Assembly: GCA_013339765.2 (NCBI GenBank)
Contig: CM023457.1
Coordinates: 49,245,784-49,309,783, forward strand
From: Haemaphysalis longicornis
Lineage: Eukaryota; Arthropoda; Arachnida; Ixodida; Ixodidae
DNA: 64,000 nt
Direction: 5' to 3'
The notes below the pieces were generated by a model. The model was not told the DNA's origin and searched no databases. It saw only the letters and a program-made list of their open reading frames with translations. The translations under genes were made by a program, and so were the position numbers. This document shows, piece after piece, positions 1 through 12,100 of the stretch (the first letter of the stretch is position 1; each line of letters begins with the position of its first letter).

Positions 1-105
1 TGAGCCTCAACTACATGACGGCCATCCACACGGCGCTGCTCATGCTGCCGGACAGCTTCACGGAGGAAGAGCTCTACCTCAAGATTGCTGGGCTCTCCTA
101 CGTAG
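1..105 (+). CDS. TAMM41: TAMM41-like, first visible exon (5' cut by the window edge)
   Basis: The frame runs from base 3 as SLNYMTAIHTALLMLPDSF and on to AGLSYV. The donor is GTACGC at 106. The exon leaves one base (G) of a split glycine codon, which the next exon completes. Human TAMM41 has LMLPESFSEEDL and AGLSYSGDF at the same place (recalled, not searched). Confidence 0.88.
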
Positions 106-3100
106 GTACGCATGCCTCCCGGCCGGCCACCTTCATCTTTTCTACTATTCCTCTCCACCTGACAGACCAAATTCGCCAAAGAACAACTCCTGCTAAAGTT
201 GGTAGGAATATGCACAGGGTTTCTTTCCAGTTGTTTCTATCTCTAACTTGTAGTGTCCCTCTTAAACGCTCCACACCCTCTCTAAGGACTGCCCCAACTT
301 TATCATGCCAGGGTGAACTAGAATATTAACAGAATTAGCTGCGTTAATTGTTTTACTTTGCTGATCTTGAAAGTCAGCTGTATTTGGGCAGCGAAGGCAT
401 AGAGAGGAGTGAATCGTGCAATGTGTTCTTTTCAAGTTAACCTCATCTGAATAATGCAACAAGAGCCCGTGAACTATTCCGTTAAATTGCGAAACTTGCG
501 AAATCTAGACAGATTAAGCCTATAAGCTACTGCCTGGAGAATTCAATTTGTTCGTTAAATTACAAAATTCGTAAAATTGAGGCTCAAATGTGGTGGAACC
601 TAAAGGAAGCGGTCAGATGCTCTGTTCTGTTTATTAGGAGCTCCATACAGAGCGAGCACTATTGCTGTGGGATCCTCCTTTCATAGCTTAACAACTGTGA
701 GGGTATTGTTCCACGAAGTTAAATTTCAGTAATTAGAATTCAGCACTATGATGCATGTATTAATAAGTAAAGTAAAGTTGTATGTTGTCAGCAGCTTGTG
801 AGACAAGAACGAGCGATTATATTTTGAGTTGACCTTGGAGGATAGCTTAAAAATAAAACTACTTTGTTGCTTGTTGAGAGAAAGTATAAAATCAGGTATA
901 GGTTTGAAGAAAAAAATGTGTACTTTTCTAATATTAAAAGGGCTCTTTTGAGCTTTCATTTGTATTTTTAACGAGTATTTTAACAGTATGGGGGAGCTGC
1001 TCCTCTGCCTCTAGTGGCGCCAAAAAAAGGAGGATGCCAGACCCGGCTCCATGTCAGTGAACGAATAAACCACATTCTGGAAATAAGAGGCAATCTGCTG
1101 CAGTAGTTTTAGGTGTAAGCACAAGTAGTGAATATTAAAGTTATCCCATGTTTGGAGAAAGAAAATGTTTCAGTCCGTCACATTGCATCAGGTATCGTGC
1201 CGTGTCCACAGGTTAAAATTTTGCTGTATTTGATTTCTCGTGAGTGAGTAGTGTTGTTTAAGCTTGGCTTCACATTTGAAGTGCCGTGTGTAGTGGACGC
1301 GCATTTCACGGCTCGCTGAAGGTGCCTTGCTCATGCTTGCTCGGACGGTTCGCGTTACCTGACCTGCCGGATGTATGACGCGTGAGCTATGTGTTCCATG
1401 CCCTGCGCTGCCCACCAGAAAAGGGGGGGGGGGGGGGGGGTGCTTTTATTGTCGCTCCTCAGCAGACGAGACATGGTGTCAGAAGTGGGAATCCGAACCC
1501 ACATCTGGAAAACCGGAGTGGCCGCCACACGACGAAGCTCACAGCTAAGGATAAAACTAACCGAACAAAACAAAGTCAAGACTTCAACCGGTCGTCACAC
1601 CGCCCATCAACTCCGCCCACTCGCTGACGGGGAGAATGTTGTGTGTGGGGGGGGGGGGGTCATTTCTTTTCCCTATATTTGAGCTAGCTCGTCCTAAGTA
1701 GCTACAGGCTAAAGTTAACAGGATACTGGAACAAGAGGCAGAACCGTTCGAAACTCTTGGAACCGCGACACAGTCATACATGTACCCATTACATATTTGC
1801 GGTACCCTCCTGATATCGTACACCCCCCAGACCTCGACAATTAAAAGACGGCATCTTCGCTTATTGCCGCGATTTCTATCTAAAAGGAGCCACGCTATAC
1901 TCAAGCAACATTACACCAGTTCCCTCAAAAGACTGGCCTAAGTACGGATAATGACAAGCGCAGAACTTTTCAAACTGTGAACCGCTTTGGGACTAGTCAT
2001 ACATGTACAATCACTGTTTTCGCGCGTATAACCCGCCCCTGCATATAACCTACACCCCCCACTTTCTGTCGACGAATAAAAAAAACATCTTCGCTTATTG
2101 CCTGCATATTTTATGCATAAAAGGATGGACCAAAGCTACTACTCAAGCAACATTACACATTTGTTTATGCAAAAGAACTTGCCTAGCTTGACCACGTAAC
2201 TAGATGACTTACCGCATACATTTTGTTCAGGTTGGTATATTGTAGGGCTGGGTGTGCAAAATAAGCACTGTCAAGTGGGATAGCAGTGGCTGGGTCGCTA
2301 TTACTGCTCTAGGGGCATCACGGCCTGACTGCGCATTGGCGCGAAGCTGCACAAAGGAAATACCTCACATATAATCCGCACCTCTACTTCACCCCTGAAA
2401 TTTTTGCGTTTTTGGTGCAGGTTATACGCCCGAAAATACGGTAATTAGCGCAAAGAAAACTGCAGGTAAATTTCAGGCACAATATAAGCACGTAACTGGC
2501 AGTCCCTGTGTTGATTTGGTTAGGAATGGTCATTGGGTTGGTTTTTACGACAGTAAGTGTAAAAAAAGAAAAGTGGCCGCGGAAGAAAAAAGAATGCGTT
2601 CAAAATGAACAAGAAGCAAGAGATAAAGAAAAGGATGCGAGCTGTCCCAGGAGAAGGCGCGCGAGCACCGTGAGGGCGGGAAATTTGAATTGCATTGGAC
2701 AAACCTCTGTTCAATTTATCAAGAGAGGAGTGAGATAGAGTGGAAGAGCGTGAGGGGTGGTAGCAAGGAGCGGAGAACAACACCACTGCCCCTCTGGCGA
2801 ATCACTGCTGTGCACTTCTGACAGCTTTCACATAGAGTGGAACTGCTTTAATTTTTTCTTAATCGACAGGTTCATCCTAAAGTCAGCAGATTCACCCGTA
2901 GTCAGTGGAACTTACCATAGAGAGGGCCTCAATATATTTCTAGCACGTCAAAAGTAGCCTTCTGCTAAGCAAAGATGTTGGTGAAAGGAGTAAGATGGAA
3001 GCAATTTTTTTCCGTATAGGTGATTCCGGATGATTGTTGGCTGAGGACAAGAACAAAGTTCCGAACATCGTGGGTGCCCAGTTGAATGAATTTCGCAAGC

Positions 3101-6100
3101 TCTACAACCCCTACCTCAAGCTCATCAAGATGGTCTCCTGGAACGAAGCCACGCAGACGTTTGAGGTGGGATGCTCGTCCTCATCTTGCTCCTAAGGGTG
3201 TTGTTTCGTTAGCTCAGCAGCCACAACGCAACATGCTGTGGTGAACGTTGAATAAGAGTAAGCCTGACTCTTGCTTGAAAATACAGCCGGTTTCCTTCAT
3301 GTTGGATGGCAGTTTGCATTAGAGATTGGCAAGTGGTTCAGCTGTTTACGTCAGGTTCCTTCAATTCAACTCGATTCAGGTGGCTGAATCGAGTCACACA
3401 GACAGACATACAGACAGACCAAAATTTCTGTGTTTAAGTAGCCGAGGGAAAGACTATCACCTTTAAAGTCATATCTTAAAGCCCGTCAGCAGCGGGAATT
3501 TGAACTCATAAGGAAACGGAGTGTTTCAGTTACAACGTTGGCTTTTAAATATAGGAAAGATCTGCTAACAAAGGCTTGTTTGATGCTGATTTGAGTATGC
3601 TTCTAGAAACGAGGATGCGGCCGCACATGTTTAAAGGAATATCTTTGGAGATCACGCGGAGCCTGGTCCAAGAATCACCATGAAGATTCTGGAAGCAATA
3701 TCAAAATAGCACCATCTCCAAATTTTTGGATTCAAAATTGGGCTTTTTGTCTCTGCGAATGAGCGTCCCATTCAACTGCCGCTAGCGGTTGTTTTTTGGG
3801 AGCTGGTTGAACTGGAGCAATAAGTTAAACCTCATAGACTTCCGAACTATCAATGCGCAAATGAATAGCAACACAAATAATGATTTCAAACTGCACTCGA
3901 AAGTGAACCTTGAGGCTAAATAGTGTTCATATAACTGCCAATTCTAAAAATAGGTATTTATGGGCACTTATGGGCTTTGTACCGGTACATCGGTGACAAC
4001 GAAAAGGTCAAGAGTGAAAAACTTATGGTGACCACGTATTTACAAAGTTTGCTCCTTTCACTAATACACATCCATAGGTTGAGGAACAATGATGAGATCA
4101 AATATATGCGGTGGCGTGTGCCTCATTGTAGTTGTTCGTTTGTCGCCCTCAAACCAAGCGTGCGCATGAGAGAGGTAGTACCAGCCAGCCCAACTGCTTG
4201 GTCCCTGAACGGGTTTTCTCACCACTAACCAAGCAACATTGCAGGCATGTCAAGTAGTGTTCAGTGCCTGGCCGTAGTGCCGGGAGGCCAATGACCGGTG
4301 TATGACTTGTTATGCCTCTAGTTGGCTGTCATCATGAGAGTTAGCTGCGCGAAAAGCCATCGCAGATGCACGCGTCGATGCTCACACCCGGCCTCTTGTG
4401 AAAGCTGTGAACTGCTCAGCATTGTTCAGTCATCATCATCAGCAATAGCCTATCTACGCCCACTACAGGGCATAGGCCTCTCCGACGGATCTCCAATTAT
4501 CCCAGTCCTGTGCTAACTGCAACGCCACTTTGTCCCCCGCAAACTTCTTGATCTCATCTGCCCATCTAACTTTCTGCCGCCCCGTGCAATGTTTGCCTTC
4601 TCTAGGGATCCACTCTGTTACCCTTAATGACCAACAGTTGTCTTGCCTTCAGCATTGCATGCCCTGCCCACATGCATTTCTTCTTCTTAATTTTTACTAA
4701 TATGTCCTTAACATGCGTTAAGAGCATATTAATGTGTGTTAGGTACCTGGCCTCATAAGTACCATTGTTGAGTGCCTGGCCTCAAATTTTCGTTAGAAGC
4801 CAACGAGCGGTAAGACTCACTCAGTCTCTAGTTGGCTGGTATTACGAGAGAGGTCCATATAGTCAGTGCACACACGTCAAAGTTACCACGTTCCCCTCAT
4901 CATCCCGGCAGCAAGAGCCCGGGCCGGACGCCAAGCTGCACCACCTGCACCTGCTGCCCAAGTCTCTGCAGTCGCACCTGCTCAGGGTGTGGAACAAAGA
5001 TGGCCGCCACCGGGACCTCGAGGACGTGCTGCAGGCCATCGCCATGGACCCCCACTGCAGCCTCTTCATCGAGGAGGGTGAGGGTGCACGCTCTGGGTGT
5101 GCTGCATACTAAGTGGAGGGCCGCTTGGGTTTGGGTTCATATACCGGAGGGAAATCTACTGTTGCCGTCGTCTGTTGTCACGGAAGCTACCGTAGCGGCT
5201 GGAAGCACTTCTTTCTTATTGGACCTGGCTTGCAGCATGCCTTCTTGAGGCTCCTGACGACAAAAGCGACAACGGGGGGCAACTTTTTTATTTTTATTTT
5301 TATTTATCTATTTATTATTTTCATTTTTTAAATTATTTTTTTTCAGATTGAGCAATGCTTTTGAATAATTCCAAACGAGGAAGTCTTTTATGTTGCTAAA
5401 GAGACTTTGAGTAGCCTTTTAACACTCCTATGGTGGTTTTCTGCAGCCAGAGGCAACTTTTGAGCTTCTTGGCGGGCAATGTCCAAGTAATGATGGAACG
5501 CTTCTCTGCAGTGCGTGACAGCGCACTCGCTATGTTGCTCAATGTGGCAACGCATCTTCCGCGATGGTTGACAGTTATCGTTTCTGGTGTGTGTGTTGTG
5601 ATGCGGTTAAAGGGGGCCCGTGGAGACAGCGCACAACATTGTATTGGTTAAGCGATTTCCATGCTTGGATGACAGATGTGTTGTGTTTTGGTATTATTAG
5701 GGGGGAAACAAAGGTGTGGCAAGGACGTCTTCGGGAATTTTGCATACTACTTGCTGATAGTGCTTCCTGGCGACCTTTACGGATTGGCTGATGTAAAAAC
5801 AAATGCAAGCAAGGTGCAAATTTGTGCAAATTACGTTACAGAGCATGACGCAGTCTTAGTGTGGCTCTTGTAACAGTGGCCCTTCTAACAGCCATAATAT
5901 CTTTTGGAGTAGAAAGACCCGCCGCGGTGGCTCAGTGGCTAAGGACGTTGTGCTGCTGAGCACGAGGACGCGGGTTCGAGTCCCGGCCGTGGCGGCTGCT
6001 TTTCTGATGGAGGCGAAAAGCAAAACCGCCCGTGTGTACGAGATTTCGGCGCACGTTAAAGATCCCAAGGGGGTCAAAGTTAATCTGGAGCCCTCCAGTA

Positions 6101-9100
6101 CACTGCGCCTCATCGCCTGCGTTGCATCGGTGCATTAAACCCTACAATCAATCAAATCAATTGGAGTTCAAAGACAGTCGGTTGGGGGACTCTGGTCAAG
6201 TGCTTCTCCCATTGGAACTTAGCGAGCTCAGTTGGGCTCAAGTTGTTTAGTGGTAGCCAGATATGGAAACTTAGCCCGACATTCATTGTCCAAAACAAGT
6301 GTGGAACACTCGCACTACGTTGCAGTGATCTAAAGGACATAGACGACTGCATCCATTTGACTTAGTTAGCGGACTGACGGTCCGTATTTGTATGCGCCTC
6401 CGTGTACAACAAAAGGGAATTTTACAGGCACCTTACAGGGGTTAGGAAGCAAGCAGGCAGTTTAAAATTACCTTTTAAATGCGAAACAACTCTGCAGCAG
6501 ACACAATATTTTTCAGGAGCAAAATGGTAGGGTGCTATGTGTTCAAATTTTCTGACTGAAGCAAAATTTCATTTCATCTTCTTGTTGTTTAATAGGCCCA
6601 CACAACAGGGAATGTTGAGTTGCGTGGAACAGGTTGCAACCTTCAAAGAATGACACACAGATATTTGTTATTGTGCTTTGAAACGGGTACATTATTAGAA
6701 AGCCTGTGTCCTACGGCTTTGTACTTCTAACCACCCGCTATAATTCTGCCAATTACGTTTGCATTGTTGCATTGTTCTTTGAGCACGTTTTGCAGATTGG
6801 GCTCAAGACGGTAAACGTTGCTGTTTTTCGTTTTTTTTTGCTGCTAGAAATGGCAGTCATTAATTTTAAAAGTTTGCCGCTCATGGTTGCAAACACTTTC
6901 ATTCTCGTTTCTTGTTGTTCCTTGCCACAGCTGTGGGCAGCATCGTGTGGCGATCAAGTTGGGGCCAGACTGCCAAAGGTATTGTCACAGCAGGTAAGAA
7001 AGCAAAGGCCCTGCTTTCGCCTCCTTCAATAACCGTTTGGGCTTGCAACAGATTAGTTAGTGTATTTTCAAGGCAGGCACATCACACTTTCAGTTTGAGG
7101 TGCTGCTGGTGCAGTGGAACCCCGATGGTACGCCCCCCGGTACGCTCCCGGTATGCCTTGGTACGCCCCCCGATGGTACGCCCCCCGACGACCCGCTTCC
7201 TACGACGGATCACCGTGGTCCCAGCGAATTCCCCATAGAAGCAATGCATTAAAAACCCGGTTATACAACGCTCGCGTGCATGCGGTCCGCTTCATACGAC
7301 AAACCCTGGCGGGGATAAACTGGCGTTTTTTCCATCTTTACACCGCTTTGCCGCCTCGTCCCAACCTTTCTTTCGCGTTTGACGCTGCTGGATGTGTAAA
7401 GGTTGACCGCAGGCAGGCCAGACCACTTGCTGAACAGACGCAAGCATTCAGGCGGGTACTGGTAGGGCGGGAGGTAACTTTCGATGACCCCACGCGGCAG
7501 CAGTACGCCAACGCGCCAGCTGCAAGAAGTCAAAGTCCAGGCGGCCGGCGGACCGCGAATTTGAAGCTCTCATCGAGCCGATGAAATGAAAACATATACA
7601 ACGCGAACACCCGCTTTTCTCGCCGCTCGATTCGAGGTTCTTCTTTTCACGGCGCTCTATCTCCCTCTCTCTTGGCCTCTCTGCTTATCGGTGTCTTTCA
7701 CAGTTACGTTGTCGCTCTGTTCCTTTCTTTCCCGTGCGTTTTCCATCACCGCCTTGTACTATCGTTCGTTTCGCTTACACTCTCACCTTTTGCCCTCTCA
7801 ATTTGCTCGGCTCGTTGACCTTCCCAGATTATCTCACGCGTGCGAGGCATAGGGATGGGCTAGCACAGACACTGTGGAGGGGAGGGGGCACAAATAGGCT
7901 TTTTTTTATGTATAAAACTTTGATTTTAGCTAAAGGTTTGCAAATTACGCGAGAACGAGCTAAATGTAGTGGTTTAGATAAATTCTTGGCCCACCTGCGG
8001 CATGAGACCGTCTACTGAACTGTACCCGCCGCACCCCGGTCATACGACACCCCGGTCATATGACAAGCTTTCGCGCGGTCCCTTGAAAGTCGTATTATCG
8101 GGGTTTCACTGTACTAGTACTAAAGATTAGTTGAGTCACGCCAATTTGTGGTGTTTGTGGAGAAATATGAAATAGTTGAATTAGTATATTCCCACCGTGC
8201 ATGTTTCTCCTTTGAGATTTCGCTGCACTCTGTGTATGGGCTGAGCCGCAAGCCTTGAAGTAGCTGGGCTCGTGTGGAAATTGAGCTGAGTGCGGAGATG
8301 AAGTAGAAATCCTAATGCGGAATGACCAGGATTATGTTCCTTGAATACTGAACTGGCTTTTAATAAAAGCCATGCTTCTTGCAGCCAGGTTCTTTACACT
8401 TTAGGTAGCGTGGCGCCCAGGTAATTCATTACAGTATATCCTCGGTTGCAACAACCTTTTCAACCACGGCTCCACCCTAGTGCCACCGAAAAGTTTTCAA
8501 ATCTTTTGTCCGTACCCACCATGGTGGCTCAGTGGCTAAGGCGTTGCGCTGCTGAGCACGAGGTCGCGGGTTCGATTCCCGGCCATGGCGGCCGCTTTTC
8601 TGATGGAGGTGAAAAGCAAAAATGCCTGTGTGGATGAGATTTCGGCGCATGTTATAGATCCCCAGGTGGCCAAAACTAATCCGGAGCTTTCCACTACGGC
8701 TCGCCTGATCGTCTGCGTTGCGTCGGCGCGTTAAACCCTGAAACCATCATCATCAAAATTAATCCGGAGTCCTCCTTTGTGGTGCGCCACATGGTCCGGG
8801 TGCAGCTTCGGTGCACTGAACCCCATTATCTAATCTTAAATCTTTTGCCTGTAAGCTTTGCCCGAACACAATTTTTTATTGCTCAACTCTGGGACCTTCA
8901 AACATTTTCGAACAACAGCCGTGGCCTCGCCTTGTGCTCAAGCAAATAGCGAGGAATTATTTTCCCATTGTGGGTTGTTTAAAACTAGTTTGGAATTGCC
9001 AAAGAGTGCAGACAGGATACTGTCTGAGGTCACAGCTAAACCAGCGATTTCTATGAAATTCTACATGCAAAAAGTTTGTATAGATCCGGAAATTTCGCAC

Positions 9101-12100
9101 TGTTTTAATCTAAGGTGGCACTGGGCAACAGAAATTTTCTTGTAATGCCTGGATGTTCGGTAAAGTACAGGAAGCCGATTGGCTTAATTATTGAGCTCTC
9201 TGAACAAACATCCAGGCCTTGGTTTGGGAACCCATTTACATGTCCGTGACAATCGATTGCTTCTTTCATCAAGTTCATCTTCTTTTATGCTTTTGAAAGC
9301 AAAAATAAAAGCGTTAATCGGCAGCCCCCGCTCGTAATCCTTGCATAATTTTTTGAGGTCCTTAGCATAAATTCTGCTTTCTAGTCCCCCTGCATGCTAT
9401 ATTGCTATCCAGTAGATGCATGAGTGTAAGAGAGAGCAGAAGGTCAGAAGGTACAAACCGGCAAGCACTGGATGAGTAAAGCTTGATGTCGGGCTAGTTG
9501 GTGTGACATGCTTTGAAGTCAAGTTGCGCTTGTTGTGATCACAGAGACGGACACGTGAAAAAAAAATGTACACTTTCACGAGAAGATGGATGAGATCAAT
9601 TCCTTCTTAGAGTGACGGGGCATGGCACTGAACAACAATTAACCACTGAACAATTAACCACTGAAAAATTTCCTGGCAGGATTACAACGTCCGTTTGTTC
9701 CTAATCCCACTTTTGTACCCTTTGCACAGTGGGGACTCAGGCCAACTTTACGTGGGATCACAGTTTTTCAGCCACTCAAAATTAAGCCACGTATGCGGTT
9801 AGATTGTTGAGAGGAAAAAAAAGGAGATAAGGAGATGCACTTTTTTTTGTTTTCATCGCAGAATGTGCGCTTAGACAAGAGCATTTAAACTTAGTTTGGG
9901 TAAGGGCAGTTAGAATAATCGCGATTTTCTTGCTTCTACGTAGTTCAGATAAGCGCAGAGGGAGGCATGTTTCTAACAGTGATAGTGTGTTGGCTTCGCC
10001 GGGGGCTCGTCGTAACAGTTGTATCTCACCCTCACTTCCTTGTCTTCAGGGCTGTGGAGTGCCATTCACTACGGCGGCAAGAAGGTCATCAAAATGCTGA
10101 AGAGCCTGACCACAGTACAACCAAGTGAGGCTCTTTTCTTTTTTGCACCTGGCAAGGCTGACTACGCATCAAACTCAAGCCGTGGCTCTGCCAGGAAGGC
10201 CTACCTGAGTGTGTGTTGTTAAAGGCCTTTAAGTTGGCTTTTCCAGAAAGCACACTGGCAGATTCGTTTAGCTCTTATTGCAGCAAAGCTGTTAGCCTCT
10301 CATTGGTCGGGAAATTTCGTGTCGGAAAGAAAATCCCAGGCAGGACCCAGCAATTCTCGCCCAAGACACCGAGCGCATGCTTCAGGCTAGGCAGGCTTAC
10401 AGCATAGAGATCAGTAGTCGTTTCAGTTAAGAAAGCCACAATACAAGCATGAAACTGCATGATGGATGATAAGGCCCTTTTAACAATGGAACACCTTCTC
10501 ACGCTGTCCTGGTAAAGATTAGGTTGCAGCTGCTTTCAAAAGGGTCGTTTGACGTCATTCGAGGCCCTTGTGGGAAGTGAAAACCGCATAAGCTCATTCA
10601 GTTCATTCTAAGACTGCTGTAGGTAGACCACGGAAAGACACCAGAAGAACGGCGTGAATACAATGCTTGACGAAAGGAACAAATTCGTCTTGCTCAACAG
10701 CGTCATTGGCAAAACCTAAAAACCTATAGCAATTCTCGCCCAAGAAGCCGAGTGCAATTGACAACATACTTCCCATCAGCATGTGTGGTTTTTGATACAG
10801 CTTCGCTGGACATTCACGTTCTTGGAGTGGGACCGCGGCCAGTTTTTTAGTTGTGGCCGTGTTATGTAGTTACCATATTTTCGCGCGTATAACCCGCCCC
10901 TGCATATAATCCGCACCCCCACTTTCATCCCGCCGAAAGAAAAAAAAATCCTCACGTATTGCCCGCACATTTGATACGGGAAAGGCTGCACCAAAGCGAC
11001 TTCTAAAACAACACATAGCATCCTATGTAGACAGAAAAAGCATATATTTAGGTCTGTGTTTGTTTTGCACAATCGCTGCCATGGGAGGCTTAGTCAGTGC
11101 TACTGTGTAGGAGCTTCATGGCACAACGTGCTTTGCTGTGAAGCTGCACTAAAGGAAAAACCTCATGTATTATCTGCACCCCTACTACTTTGCCACTGAA
11201 ATTTTCGCATTTTTGGTGCGGGTTATACGCGTGAAAATACGGTAACTGGCATAACCTCACATCTCATTGTATGGCAGAAATCTATACCTTTGGTTAATTT
11301 TGAATCCTGAAGAAGAGAAAAAGGAACGGGTGCCTTTCGCAGTTACTTGACTGGTGCAGTGATGTCGTTATAATTTGCAGTGTGGCTGCCCTAGTCACTC
11401 TCCATAACGTTAGCATTTACATGTTTTGCGTTATTGTCGACTTTATGTGTGCTCAAAGTTTGCGTAAATACCACTGAGTGTGCTTGCTGGTGTGCTGTCA
11501 CCGAATCGTGTTAAGATTGTAGTTTTGGAAAAAAAGCTTCCAAAAATGTGTGAAACACTCAAGACTTTGACACGACAATGTGTTAAATAATGGTTACACA
11601 ATGAGCTCTTAGATCTGGTTAATATCGAACAAATTTCTGAATTCCGTTGGTCACCAAGTTTTATGTGTTGTGTAAAGACACCAAAATCCTAATGGTGTTC
11701 TTACTCTTACTTAAACGTTTGTTGTAAATAAGAAAGGATAAAATGTGGCGCAAACTGAGAATAAGAAGACAGGGTGAGGCATTACAGGCACTACCTCTCT
11801 CACCCTGTCTTCTTAGTCTAGTTTGCGCCACATTTTATCCTTTCTTTAAGTATGTACCAACTAGCTCAGTAACAAGTTTTGTTAAGTTGTAGCATAACCC
11901 ACATAGGGAGGCTATGATACTGCTGCAAGCCTGCAAAATGTTTGCACTTAGAGATGTATAAAAATTTGTCTCCAAGTTTTCGTTCATGAAAATGTTTCTG
12001 CTTGATTTGTGAAATTCCTAGTGTTGTGTCGATATCCAATGGCCCAGATGACCTCAAAAGAGAAGCCATGGTGCTATTTCATTGGCTGTAAAGAGACCCT

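Larger units (their letters stand above)
106..3019 (+). other. TAMM41-like intron with repeats
   Basis: No coding exon seen. It contains two G-runs, a tRNA- or PBS-like stretch near 1470, a partial tandem duplication (about 1757-1912 against 1993-2153), a TIR element (2015-2443) and a copy of an interspersed repeat (about 2630-2830). Confidence 0.7.
6994..10049 (+). other. TAMM41-like intron with pogo-like element and SINE
   Basis: It holds a TIR-bounded element (7112-8111) and a SINE (8514-8840). From 8840 to 10049 I see only AT-rich unique sequence. Confidence 0.7.

Noticed and set aside
1460..1530. LTR end followed by a primer-binding site (CA then TGGTGTCAGAAGTGGGA)
   Set aside because: Suggestive of a Ty3-like element, but no second LTR, polypurine tract or gag/pol sequence is nearby.
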